From contig NZ_RCHV01000002.1 of the NCBI RefSeq assembly GCF_003665095.1, positions 4,078,501 through 4,142,500 on the forward strand: DNA of 64,000 nt, read 5' to 3'. Below are positions 41,547-50,095 of this stretch, piece after piece. The DNA is from Streptomyces sp. Z26 (GTDB lineage Bacteria; Actinomycetota; Actinomycetes; Streptomycetales; Streptomycetaceae). Each line of letters starts with the position of its first letter. Position 1 is the stretch's first letter. The notes beneath the pieces were generated by a model. It had not been told where the DNA came from. It ran no database searches and saw only the letters and a program-made list of their open reading frames with translations. The translations under genes were made by a program, and so were the position numbers.

Positions 41547-42607
41547 GGCAGGCGGGCGGGAAGGACGACGCACCTGTGCGGGAAGCGGGCGGGGAGGCGG
41601 CGCGCGGGGAGGTGGCGGCCGGGCGGCGGCGTACGTACGCGGAACTCCTCCGCTGGGACACCGCGCTCGGCGTCCTGCTCGTCGCCGTGCTGCTGGCGGG
41701 CGCGGGCGGCACGGAGGGCTTCGCGGAGACGACGAACCTCTCCGCCGCCCTCAACGACACAGCCGAGATCGCCCTCATCGCCCTGCCGATGACGCTGCTG
41801 GTCGTCGCGGGCCAGGTCGACCTGTCCGTGGCGTCCATGCTGGGCCTGTCCAGCGCGCTCGCCGGGTCGCTGTGGGACGCGGGCTGGGCCTTCGAACTCA
41901 TCGTGCCCGTCTGCCTGTTGGTCGGCCTCGCCGGTGGCCTGCTGAACGGTTGGCTGGTCACCCGCGTCGGGCTGCCCGCGCTCGCCGTCACCATCGGCAC
42001 CCTCACGCTCTACCGCGGCCTGGCGTCCGTCGTCCTCGGCAACAAGGCCGTCGCGGACTTCCCGGAGACGTACGCGCAGTGGGCCTCGTACACGAAGACC
42101 GTGCCGGGGACCTTCGTGCCGTACCCGATCGCGCTGTTCGCGGTGCTCGCCGTGGGCGCGGCGGTGGTGCTGCACCGTACGCGGTACGGGCGGGCGATGT
42201 TCGCCATCGGCGCGCAGGAGCAGGCCGCCTGGTTCGCGGGCGTCCGCGTGAACCGGATCAAGCTGGTGCTGTTCGCGCTGACCGGGCTGACGGCCGCGTT
42301 CGCCGGGATCGTGCACACCCTGCGGTACGGCAGCGCTCGCGCGGACAACGGGATCGGCCTCGAACTCGTCGTCATCGCCTCGGTGTTGCTCGGCGGCGTC
42401 GACTTCAACGGCGGGAAGGGGACGCTCGGCGGCGCGGTCGCGGGCGTGCTCCTGATCGGCGTGCTCAACAACCTGCTGACGCTGAACGACGTGTCCAACG
42501 AGATCCAGGTCGTCGTCACCGGCGTGCTGCTCATCGTCTCCGTGCTGACGCCCCGGGTGATCGCCGTGGCCGGTGAGCGGCGGCAGCGCCGTACGGCCGC
42601 GACCTGA
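41543..42607 (+). CDS. rhaQ: Sugar ABC importer permease 2 (rhamnose)
   Basis: Second permease, 354 aa, of the same ribose-type family, with MTLLVVAGQVDLSVASMLGLS, the cytoplasmic loop GAQEQAAWFAGVRVNRIK and a C-terminal LLGGVDFNGGKGTLGG. The GTG overlaps the previous stop by 4 nt, so the two permeases are probably translated together. A cytoplasmic N-terminal stretch of about 35 charged residues precedes the first membrane segment. Confidence 0.92.
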   Translation: MRQAGGKDDAPVREAGGEAARGEVAAGRRRTYAELLRWDTALGVLLVAVLLAGAGGTEGFAETTNLSAALNDTAEIALIALPMTLLVVAGQVDLSVASMLGLSSALAGSLWDAGWAFELIVPVCLLVGLAGGLLNGWLVTRVGLPALAVTIGTLTLYRGLASVVLGNKAVADFPETYAQWASYTKTVPGTFVPYPIALFAVLAVGAAVVLHRTRYGRAMFAIGAQEQAAWFAGVRVNRIKLVLFALTGLTAAFAGIVHTLRYGSARADNGIGLELVVIASVLLGGVDFNGGKGTLGGAVAGVLLIGVLNNLLTLNDVSNEIQVVVTGVLLIVSVLTPRVIAVAGERRQRRTAAT

Positions 42608-42652
42608 CGCCCGTTCCGTCCCCCCTCTCCTCCCGAGCCCGAAAGGCCCGCC

Positions 42653-43783
42653 ATGCGCCCGCACCCCCGTACCCGAGTCCGTACGCGCACCCGTGCCCGT
42701 ACGACCGCCCGTGCCCGTACGCTCGCCGCGACCGCCGTCGGCTGCGCCCTCACTCTGGCGCTCGCGGGCTGCTCCGGCACCACCAAGGACGACGCGAAGG
42801 ACGACGCCGGGAGCGCCAAGGAGGGCGCGCGGAACGCGAAGGCCGACCCGGACGCCCCGCTGAAGGAGGGCCTCAAGCTGGCCTTCCTGCCGAAGCAGAT
42901 CAACAACCCGTACGAGAAGATCGTGGACGAGGCCGGGATCGAGGCGGCCGGTGAGTACGGCGGGCAGGCCAAGGAGGTCGGCCCGTCCGACGCCAAGGCG
43001 TCCTCCCAGGTCAGCTACATCAACACGCTCGTGCAGCAGCGGCAGGACGCCATCCTCATCGCCGCCAACGACCCCAACGCCGTCTGCGGCCCCCTCAAGC
43101 AGGCCATGAAGCGGGACATCAAGGTCGTCGCGTACGACTCCGACACCCACAAGGACTGCCGCCAGCTGTTCATCAACCAGGCCAGCTCCGAGGACATCGG
43201 CCGCAGCCTGATCCAGCACACGGCGAAACAGCTCGGCCACAAGGGCGAGATCGCGATCCTGTCCGCGACGCAGAACGCGACGAACCAGAACGCCTGGATC
43301 GAGTTCATGAAGGACGAGCTGGAGAAGCCCGCGTACGAGGACATGAAGCTGGTCAAGACCGCGTACGGGGACGACGACGACCAGAAGTCGTTCCAGGAGA
43401 CGCAGGGCCTGCTCAAGGCGTACCCGAAGCTGAAGGCCGTCATCTCCCCGACCACCGTCGGCATCGCCGCCGCCGCCCGCTACATCGGCGGCTCCTCGTA
43501 CAAGGGCAAGGTCGTGCTCAACGGGCTCGGCACGCCCAACCAGATGCGGAAGTACGTGAAGAACGGCACGGTCGAGCAGTTCTCGCTGTGGGATCCGGAG
43601 AAGCTCGGATACCTCGCCTCGTACGCCGCCGCCTCGCTCTCCTCCGGGCAGATCACCGGCCGGGAGGGCGAACGCTTCACCGCGGGCGAGCTGGGCGAAC
43701 GGACCGTCGGCAAGGACGGCGAGGTCATCCTCGGGCCGCCCACGGTCTTCGACGCGAAGAACATCGACGACTTCGACTTCTGA
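42653..43783 (+). CDS. rhaS: Rhamnose-binding lipoprotein of the ABC importer
   Basis: Captures sugar outside the membrane. The 376-aa product has a long Arg/Thr-rich N-terminus, a hydrophobic segment and the lipobox LAGC, giving a mature lipoprotein from Cys40. The periplasmic-binding type 1 fold is shown by KLAFLPKQINNPYEKIVDEA, AILIAANDPNAV, KVVAYDSDTHKDCRQLFINQ and VEQFSLWDPEKLGYLA. AAAGG lies about 7 nt upstream of the ATG. The basic n-region is unusually long (about 20 residues); a later start is possible but no better one is in frame. Confidence 0.93.
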   Translation: MRPHPRTRVRTRTRARTTARARTLAATAVGCALTLALAGCSGTTKDDAKDDAGSAKEGARNAKADPDAPLKEGLKLAFLPKQINNPYEKIVDEAGIEAAGEYGGQAKEVGPSDAKASSQVSYINTLVQQRQDAILIAANDPNAVCGPLKQAMKRDIKVVAYDSDTHKDCRQLFINQASSEDIGRSLIQHTAKQLGHKGEIAILSATQNATNQNAWIEFMKDELEKPAYEDMKLVKTAYGDDDDQKSFQETQGLLKAYPKLKAVISPTTVGIAAAARYIGGSSYKGKVVLNGLGTPNQMRKYVKNGTVEQFSLWDPEKLGYLASYAAASLSSGQITGREGERFTAGELGERTVGKDGEVILGPPTVFDAKNIDDFDF

Positions 43784-43798
43784 CGGGCGGGGTGCGGC

Positions 43799-44128
43799 GT
43801 GGAACGGGTCTGCTTCCTGCTGCGCGTACGGCCGGACCGGATGGCCGAGTACCGCGCGCGGCACGCCGCCGTCTGGCCGGAGATGCGCGCGGCGCTCACC
43901 GCGAGCGGCTGGCGCAACTACTCCCTCTTCCTGCACGACGACGGCCTCCTCGTCGGCTACCTGGAGACGGACGACTTCGCCGCCGCGCGGGCCGCGATGG
44001 CCCGTACGGAGGTCGACGCGCGCTGGCAGGCGGAGATGGCGCCGTTCTTCCTGCCGTCCGGCGGGGGCGGCCGTACGGAGGCGGGCGGACCGGCGGCGCC
44101 GCTCACCGAGGTGTTCCACCTGGAGTAG
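43799..44128 (+). CDS. rhaM: L-rhamnose mutarotase
   Basis: Interconverts the alpha and beta anomers of L-rhamnose so that the isomerase gets its preferred form. The 109-aa product starts at GTG (MERVCFLLRVRPDRMAEYR). Tyr18 and His22 within EYRARHAAVWPEM match the active-site residues known in the E. coli enzyme. YSLFLHDDGLLVGYLETDD follows. It lies 15 nt after the binding protein. Confidence 0.93.
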   Translation: MERVCFLLRVRPDRMAEYRARHAAVWPEMRAALTASGWRNYSLFLHDDGLLVGYLETDDFAAARAAMARTEVDARWQAEMAPFFLPSGGGGRTEAGGPAAPLTEVFHLE

Positions 44129-44175
44129 CCGCCCGATGCGGGACCGGTGCGGACCGGCGGAGGAAGGGGCAGGGC

Positions 44176-45723
44176 ATGGACGGACGGGACACGTACGGCG
44201 AGGGCACGTACGGCCGGGGCACGACCACGTACGACGAGGGCGCGGGCCGACGCCCAAGTGCCGGGCGCCGACCGCGTGTCGGCCTGGTCGCGGGCGGACT
44301 CGGCGCGTACTGGCCGCAGTTCCCCGAGCTGCTGCCCCAACTGCGGCGCTCCGCAGCCCGCGTGTCCGAGCGGATGCGCGCGCTCGACGCCGACGTGGTC
44401 GACGTCGGCTTCGTCTCCGACGCCCGCGAGGGCGCCGAGGCCGCCGACCGGCTGCGCGCCGCCGACTGCGACCTGATCGTCGGCTTCCTCACCACCTACA
44501 TGACCGCCACCATGCTGGTCCCCGTCGCCCAACGCGGCGGTGCCCCCGTCCTGTTGGTCAACCTCCAGCCGACGGAGGCCATGGACCACGACGCGTTCGA
44601 CACCGGGCAGTGGCTCGCGTACTGCGGCGCCTGCCCGTTGCCCGAGATGGCCAACGCCTTCGCGCGCGTCGGCGTCCCCTTCCGCTCCGTCAGCGGCCAC
44701 GTCGAGGACGAGCGCGCCTGGGACCGTATCGCCCGCTGGACACGGGCGGCGGGCGTACGGGCGGCGCTGCGTACGGGGCGGCACGGGCTGATGGGGCACC
44801 TGTACCCGGGGATGTACGACGTGTCGACGGACCTCACGATGGTGCCGGGGAGCTTCGGCGGGCACGTGGAGGTGCTGGAGTTCGACGACCTGCGGGTGCG
44901 CACGGAGGCCGTCGGGGAGAAGGAGGTGGCGGCCAAACTCACCGAGGCGCGCGAGGTGTTCACCCTCGACGACTCGGTGGCCGGGGACGATCTGGAGTGG
45001 GCCGCGCGCGTCGCCTGCGGACTCGACCGCCTCGTCGGGGACTTCGACCTCGACTCCCTCGCGTACTACCACCGCGGTCTGGACGGCGAGATCCACGAAC
45101 GGCTCGGCGCGGGCATGATCCTCGGCGCCTCCCTGCTCACGGCACGCGGCGTACCGGCGGCGGGGGAGTACGAACTCCGCACGTCGCTCGCCATGCTGGT
45201 GTGCGACCGGCTGGGCGGGGGCGGCTCGTTCACGGAACTCCAGGCGCTCGACTTCCGCGACGGCGTGGTGGAGATGGGCCACGACGGACCCGGCCACCTG
45301 GCGATCGGCGAACACCGGCCGCTGCTCCGGGGGTTGGGCGTCTACCACGGGAAGCGCGGCTGGGGCGTCTCCGTCGAACTCGACGTACGCCACGGCCCCG
45401 TCACCCTCGTCGGCCTCGGCCAGACCCGCGACGGCCGCTACCGGCTGGTCGCCGCCGAGGGCGAGGTCGTCGGCGGGCCGCTGCTGCGCATCGGCAACAC
45501 CACGTCGCGCGTCGACTTCGGCGCCGACCCCGGCGAGTGGACGGACGCGTGGAGCGCGAGCGGCGTCGGCCACCACTGGGCGCTCGCCACCGGGCGGCTG
45601 CTGCCCGACCTGCGGGCGTTCGCGGACCTCACCGGTACGGAGCTGGTGGAGGTCGGGACGGCCCCCGGGCCCGGTCCCGGTCCCGGCGTCGGGATCTCCG
45701 CCGGTCCGCACTGCGTAGCATGA
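44176..45723 (+). CDS. L-fucose/L-arabinose isomerase-fold protein, substrate unknown
   Basis: A 515-aa protein related to the L-arabinose/L-fucose isomerase family. After a 35-residue Tyr/Gly-rich low-complexity head the fold begins at RVGLVAGGLGAYWPQFPEL. LIVGFLTTYMTATMLVPV, GHLYPGMYDVSTD, GGGGSFTELQALDF and EMGHDGPGHLAIGEHRP recall the metal- and sugar-binding sites of that family. It lies in the importer operon, although the pathway already has rhaI, so it may serve a second deoxy-sugar or a side route. GGAAGGGG precedes the ATG. Confidence 0.8.
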   Translation: MDGRDTYGEGTYGRGTTTYDEGAGRRPSAGRRPRVGLVAGGLGAYWPQFPELLPQLRRSAARVSERMRALDADVVDVGFVSDAREGAEAADRLRAADCDLIVGFLTTYMTATMLVPVAQRGGAPVLLVNLQPTEAMDHDAFDTGQWLAYCGACPLPEMANAFARVGVPFRSVSGHVEDERAWDRIARWTRAAGVRAALRTGRHGLMGHLYPGMYDVSTDLTMVPGSFGGHVEVLEFDDLRVRTEAVGEKEVAAKLTEAREVFTLDDSVAGDDLEWAARVACGLDRLVGDFDLDSLAYYHRGLDGEIHERLGAGMILGASLLTARGVPAAGEYELRTSLAMLVCDRLGGGGSFTELQALDFRDGVVEMGHDGPGHLAIGEHRPLLRGLGVYHGKRGWGVSVELDVRHGPVTLVGLGQTRDGRYRLVAAEGEVVGGPLLRIGNTTSRVDFGADPGEWTDAWSASGVGHHWALATGRLLPDLRAFADLTGTELVEVGTAPGPGPGPGVGISAGPHCVA

Positions 45724-45729
45724 GCGCTC

Positions 45730-46743
45730 GTGGCGAGCATGGTGGGCATCAAGGACGTGGCGCGGGCGGCGGGGGTGTCGGTCGGCACGGTCTCCAACGT
45801 GATCAACCGCCCCGACATGGTCGCGGAGGAGACCCGCGACCGGGTGCGGTCCGCGATACGGCGGCTGGGCTACGTACGCAGCGAGTCCGCGCGGCAACTC
45901 CGCGCCGGACGCAGCCGGATCATCGCGCTGCTGGTGCTGGACATGGCCAACCCGTTCTTCGTGGACGTGGCCACGGGCGCCGAACGCGCCGCCCGTGAGG
46001 CCGGACTCGGCGTGATGCTGTGCAACAGCGCGCAGAGCGCCGCCGAGGAGGCCGACTACCTCTCCCTCTTCGCCGAACAGCGCGTCCGGGGCGTCCTGGT
46101 GACCCCGGTCGACGAGTCCGGCCGCAACCTCGCGGACTTCGACCGGCACGGCATCGCGTACGTCAGCGTGGACCGCGCCGTGCCCAGCGGCACCGGCTGT
46201 TCGGTGTCGGTGGACGACGTGCGGGGCGGCGGGCTGGCCGTCCGGCACCTCCTCGACCAGGGGCACCGCGAGATGGCGTACGTCAGCGGCTCCATGGCCC
46301 TGACCCAGTGCCGCGACCGTTACACGGGCGCGCTCGGCGTCCTCGCGGAGGCCGGTACGGACGCGCAGCTGCGGCACGTCGAGGTGGAACGGCTCGACGT
46401 GGCGGCCGGGCGCGACGCGGGCGCGCGGCTGCTGGGCATGTCGCCCCGGCCGACGGCGGTGTTCTGCGCGAACGACCTGCTGGCGCTGGGCGTGCTCCAG
46501 GCGCTGTACGGGGCGGGGGTCGCGGTGCCGGACGAGATGGCGCTCGTCGGCTACGACGACATCGAGTTCGCGGCGGCGGCGGCGGTGCCGCTGACGTCCG
46601 TACGGCAGCCCGCGTACCGGATGGGGCGGGCGGCGGCCGACCTGCTGATCGAGGAGACGGGGGACGCGGCGGCGGAGCACGCGCACCGGCGGATCGTGCT
46701 CCAGCCGGAGCTGGTGGTGCGGGACAGCAGCATGTCGACGTGA
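45730..46743 (+). CDS. LacI-family transcriptional regulator (probable rhamnose regulator)
   Basis: The 337-aa product has the LacI helix-turn-helix IKDVARAAGVSVGTVSNVINRP at residues 7-28, the hinge region RSESARQLRAGRS-like segment and a sugar-binding effector domain (IIALLVLDMANPFFVDVATG, GLAVRHLLDQGHREMAYVSG, VGYDDIEFAAAAAVPLTSVRQP). GTG 45730 and ATG 45739 are both possible starts. It follows the isomerase-like gene by 6 nt, so it is in the importer operon. The three TGAAAC-type sites are its probable targets. I saw none directly upstream of it. Confidence 0.9.
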   Translation: MASMVGIKDVARAAGVSVGTVSNVINRPDMVAEETRDRVRSAIRRLGYVRSESARQLRAGRSRIIALLVLDMANPFFVDVATGAERAAREAGLGVMLCNSAQSAAEEADYLSLFAEQRVRGVLVTPVDESGRNLADFDRHGIAYVSVDRAVPSGTGCSVSVDDVRGGGLAVRHLLDQGHREMAYVSGSMALTQCRDRYTGALGVLAEAGTDAQLRHVEVERLDVAAGRDAGARLLGMSPRPTAVFCANDLLALGVLQALYGAGVAVPDEMALVGYDDIEFAAAAAVPLTSVRQPAYRMGRAAADLLIEETGDAAAEHAHRRIVLQPELVVRDSSMST

Positions 46744-46776
46744 CGGGGATCGCGGGCGGACGGCACTTGCGCTATC

Positions 46777-46807
46777 TGTCACTTAGTGACATCGTCATTA
46801 AGTGACA
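46777..46807. promoter_or_regulatory. Tandem palindromic operators before the PGPGW gene
   Basis: TGTCACTTAGTGACA (46777-46791) is a palindrome with perfect 7-bp arms. A second, imperfect copy, GTCATTAAGTGAC, lies at 46794-46806 with its centre 16 bp away. The same motif occurs at 49167 before the TetR gene, which suggests TetR binding here. Confidence 0.65.
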
Positions 46808-46858
46808 GACGGCTGGTCCGTCGTGTCGCCCGTCGAGCCGTCCGAGGAGCCGATACCC

Positions 46859-47368
46859 ATGCCGCAGCAGACGTCCGCGCCGGTGCGGACCGCCGCCCCG
46901 CACCCGGTGGAACCCGCCCGGGACCCCGTTCCGGGCCCCGCCCCGGAGCCCGCCCCCGCCGCCGCCGTGACCGTTTCCGCGACCGTGCCCGCCGACCGGC
47001 CGCTGGGGTCCCGGGCGCCCGCCTGCGTACGGCGCTCCCGCGCGCTGCACCTCTGCTGGCAGACGGGCGTCTTCCTCGCGGGCCTCGTCGTCGTGGTGGT
47101 CGGCGTCGTCCTGCTGCCGCTGCCCGGCCCCGGCTGGGTCGTGATCTTCGCCGGAATGGCGCTCTGGGCCACCGAGTTCGTCTGGGCCCAGCTGGTCCTC
47201 CGCTGGACCCGGCGCAGGGTCACCGAGGCCGCGCGGCGCGCCCTCGACCCGCGCGTACGCCGCCGCAACCTCGCCCTGACCGGGGCCGCCGCCGCCCTCT
47301 GCGTGGCGCTGCTGTCGGCCTACCTCCGGCAGTACGGCCTCGTCCTGCCGTGGGCCGTCGACCGCTGA
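46859..47368 (+). CDS. PGPGW-motif membrane protein
   Basis: A 169-aa actinobacterial membrane protein of unknown function. After a Pro/Ala-rich cytoplasmic head (about 70 residues) come a membrane segment ending in LLPLPGPGWVVIFAGMALW, a basic loop (RWTRRRVTEAARRAL) and a last membrane segment. GPGW is the family mark. ATG 46859 follows GAGGAG at good spacing. A GTG at 46802 is in frame but lies inside the second operator, so it is less likely. Probably transcribed with the MFS gene 134 nt downstream. Confidence 0.8.
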   Translation: MPQQTSAPVRTAAPHPVEPARDPVPGPAPEPAPAAAVTVSATVPADRPLGSRAPACVRRSRALHLCWQTGVFLAGLVVVVVGVVLLPLPGPGWVVIFAGMALWATEFVWAQLVLRWTRRRVTEAARRALDPRVRRRNLALTGAAAALCVALLSAYLRQYGLVLPWAVDR

Positions 47369-47502
47369 GGCCGTACGCGCCCCCGCCCTCCCCTTAGCGA
47401 TCCGCCCCGCCCCCGTACGACGGCTGGACTCCCGCCCGTACGGCCCCCGTTCACCCCTGCCGCGCCGCGCCCCGGCGTGCCTTCCCCCTCGTCTGGAGTG
47501 CC

Positions 47503-49134
47503 ATGGAACCCGACAACGCCTCCCCGGCGCGTACGGCCGACACCGGGCGCGCGCCCGCGGAGCTGCCCCGCCGACAGGTGCTCCAGACCGTGTCCGGCCT
47601 GGTCGTCGGCCTGTTCGTCGCCATCCTCGCGGGTACGGTCGTCGCCAACGCCATGCCCGCGATGATGGCCGACCTCGGCGCCGACCAGTCCGCGTACTCC
47701 TGGATCATCACCGCCGAACTCCTCGCCATGACGGCGACCGTCCCGCTCTGGGGCAAGCTCGCGGACCTCTACGACAAGAAGCTGCTCGTCCAGCTCTCCC
47801 TCGTCCTCTTCGTCGTCGGCTCGCTGCTCGCCGGGCTCTCGCAGGGCGTCGGGCTGCTGATCCTCAGCCGCGTCATCCAGGGCGTCGGCGCGGGCGGGCT
47901 CACCACCTCGACGCAGATCGTGCTCGCGGCGATCATCCCGCCGCGCCAACGCGGCCGGTACGCGGGCGTGTTCGGCGCCGTCTTCTCCAGCGCGACCGTG
48001 GTCGGGCCGCTGATCGGCGGCGTCCTCGTCGACACGCCCTGGCTCGGCTGGCGCTGGTGCTTCTTCTTCGGCGTGCCCTTCGGGCTGCTCGCCATCGTCC
48101 TGCTCCAGCGCACCCTGCACCTGCCGAGCACCCGCCGCGAGGTGAAGGTCGACTACCTGGGCGCGTTCCTCATCGTGACGGGCGTGAGCGCGCTGCTGAT
48201 CTGGGTCTCGTTCGCGGGCGACGAGTTCGCCTGGGCGTCCTGGCAGACCGCCGCCCTCACGCTCGGCGGCACGCTGCTGCTCGCGGCGGCCGTCGCCGTC
48301 GAGGCCCGCGTACCCGAACCGGTTATCCCGCTGGGCATCTTCCGCAACCGCACCGTGGCGCTGACCACCGTCGCCTCCCTGCTGGTCGGGGTCGCGCTGT
48401 TCGGCGGCAGCGTGTTCCTCTCCCAGTTCTTCCAGATGGCCATGGGTGCGTCACCGACGGCCGCCGGTCTGATGAGCCTGCCGATGGTCGTCGGCTCGCT
48501 CGCCGCCTCCACCGTCGCCGGGAACCTGATCACCCGCACCGGCCGCTGGAAGCCGTTCCTCGTCGCGGGCGCCGCCCTGACGGCCCTCGGCACGGTACTG
48601 CTGGCGACGATCGGCGCGGACACCCCGTTCCCGCTGCTCAGCGCGTACATGGCGCTCCTCGGCACCGGCGTCGGCATGCTCACCCAGAACCTGATCCTCG
48701 CCGCGCAGAACGACGTGGACCCCGCCGACCTCGGCGCCACGACCTCCGTCCTCTCCTTCTCGCGCAGCATGGGCGGCACCATCGGTACGAGCGTGCTGGG
48801 CGCGGTCCTCGCGCACCGCATCGCCGCCGACCTGTCGACCGGTTCCGGCGGCGCCGGCGATGCCGCGTCGGGCGCCTCCGCGCACAGCTTCCCGGACCTC
48901 TCCGCCCTGCCCGCGTCCGCGCGGACGCTGGTGGAGAACGCGTACGGCGACGCCACCGCCGACATCTTCCTCTGCGCGACGCCCGTGGCGGTGCTGGTCC
49001 TGGTCGCGGTCCTGTTCGTCCGCGAGAAGCCGCTCCGTACGACGAACCAGGAGCCGGAGACCGGGTCCGGGTCCGGGGCCGGGTCCGGGTCCGTACGGGA
49101 GTCGGCGCGGGTCGCGAGTGCGTCGCGAGCGTGA
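47503..49134 (+). CDS. MFS multidrug exporter, DHA2 (14-TM) type
   Basis: A 543-aa proton-driven exporter of the EmrB/QacA kind. Membrane segments begin at about residue 27. Family motifs include WIITAELLAMTATVPLWGKLADLYDKK (motif A), LILSRVIQGVGAGG (motif B) and GAVFSSATVVGPLIGGVLVD (motif C, antiporter). The C-terminus after the last segment is a Gly/Ser/Glu-rich tail. The ATG follows TGGAG. Substrates cannot be inferred. The divergent-looking palindromes and adjacent TetR gene suggest drug-inducible control. Confidence 0.93.
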   Translation: MEPDNASPARTADTGRAPAELPRRQVLQTVSGLVVGLFVAILAGTVVANAMPAMMADLGADQSAYSWIITAELLAMTATVPLWGKLADLYDKKLLVQLSLVLFVVGSLLAGLSQGVGLLILSRVIQGVGAGGLTTSTQIVLAAIIPPRQRGRYAGVFGAVFSSATVVGPLIGGVLVDTPWLGWRWCFFFGVPFGLLAIVLLQRTLHLPSTRREVKVDYLGAFLIVTGVSALLIWVSFAGDEFAWASWQTAALTLGGTLLLAAAVAVEARVPEPVIPLGIFRNRTVALTTVASLLVGVALFGGSVFLSQFFQMAMGASPTAAGLMSLPMVVGSLAASTVAGNLITRTGRWKPFLVAGAALTALGTVLLATIGADTPFPLLSAYMALLGTGVGMLTQNLILAAQNDVDPADLGATTSVLSFSRSMGGTIGTSVLGAVLAHRIAADLSTGSGGAGDAASGASAHSFPDLSALPASARTLVENAYGDATADIFLCATPVAVLVLVAVLFVREKPLRTTNQEPETGSGSGAGSGSVRESARVASASRA

Positions 49135-49166
49135 CGGCCCGGGGGCGGCGAGCCATGGCATTCCGC

Positions 49167-49179
49167 GTCACTAAGTGTC
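49167..49179. promoter_or_regulatory. Palindromic operator before the TetR gene
   Basis: GTCACTAAGTGTC has 6-bp arms with one mismatch pair and matches the palindromes at 46777-46807. It lies 41 bp before the TetR ATG, a position fit for autorepression. Confidence 0.6.
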
Positions 49180-49219
49180 AGTATGGGGGAGTATGTGACG
49201 GTGTGAGAGAGGTGCGGGA

Positions 49220-49876
49220 ATGGGCGACGTGACGCCGATGAAGCGCAGCGGCATGAGTGAGCAAAGACGGCAGCGCTTGCGGCTGGAAATCTCCCGCGAG
49301 GCGGCGCGCATGTTCTGGGAGGACGGCGTCGCCGCGACCAGCGGGGACCGGATCGCGGCGGCGGTCGGGCTCTCGACCCGTACGCTCTGGCGTCACTTCC
49401 GCACCAAGGAGAGCTGCGCCGAGCCCATCGTGGCGAAGGGCGTCAGCTGGGTGACTGACCTGCTGCGCCGCTGGCCCGCCGACGTCTCGCTGGAGGACCA
49501 CGTCACGGCGGAGGGGCGGCGCTACGTACGCGAGACGACCGACGCCGACGCGGCGGACGACGTACTCGCCATGAAGATGGTCGTGCTCTCCACGCGCGAA
49601 CCCGCCTTGCGCACCGCCTGGTTGATGGCCTGCGACCAGTCCGAGCACGACATGGCCGCGATCGTCGCGGCCCGGCTGCGCCTCCCGCCCGACGACCGCC
49701 GCGTACGCCTGCACGCCGCCGCCGCGTCGGCCGCGATGCGCGTCACCAACGAGTGGGTCGGCGCCGCCCTCCTGGCGGGCGCCGACCCCCGCGACTTCGT
49801 GGACACGCCCCACCTCGTCGCCCACGCCGTCCGCACGGCGACGGGCGGCGCGTTGGGCGACGCGATCCCGGCCTGA
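49220..49876 (+). CDS. TetR-family transcriptional regulator
   Basis: A 218-aa repressor. The helix-turn-helix is at about residues 35-65 (SGDRIAAAVGLSTRTLWRHFRTKESC). The C-terminal ligand domain ends with MRVTNEWVGAALLAGAD. GAGGTGCGGGA precedes the ATG. It follows the MFS gene in the same direction and has its own copy of the palindrome, so it probably represses both itself and the PGPGW-MFS unit. Confidence 0.9.
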   Translation: MGDVTPMKRSGMSEQRRQRLRLEISREAARMFWEDGVAATSGDRIAAAVGLSTRTLWRHFRTKESCAEPIVAKGVSWVTDLLRRWPADVSLEDHVTAEGRRYVRETTDADAADDVLAMKMVVLSTREPALRTAWLMACDQSEHDMAAIVAARLRLPPDDRRVRLHAAAASAAMRVTNEWVGAALLAGADPRDFVDTPHLVAHAVRTATGGALGDAIPA

Positions 49877-49897
49877 CGCCGCTCAGGCTCGGGTGAA

Positions 49898-50095
49898 CTA
49901 GCGTGCTGTGACGTGCTGTTGGAACGCCACCCACCCGGCGCGGCCGAAGGTGAGCGCGGGCCCGTCCCCGTGCTGCTTGGTGTCTCGCGCGGCGACGCGA
50001 CCATCATCGAGGAAGGCGACCTCGACGCAGTTGGCATCCCCGTTGCTGTGGCTGGACTTGCGCCAAGTCACGCCCGTGAGATCTGAACTCTTCAC
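49898..50095 (-). CDS. DUF397 domain protein, without its usual partner
   Basis: A 65-aa protein covering one DUF397 domain: TGVTWRKSSHSNGDANCVEVAF, RDTKQHGDGPALTFGRAGWVAF. In Streptomyces these are usually encoded next to an XRE-type regulator and belong to regulator-inhibitor pairs controlling development. No such gene is visible on either side here. The GTG at 50095 follows GGGAG; the frame stays open upstream but has no homology. It converges on the TetR gene. Confidence 0.8.
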   Translation of the reverse strand: MKSSDLTGVTWRKSSHSNGDANCVEVAFLDDGRVAARDTKQHGDGPALTFGRAGWVAFQQHVTAR

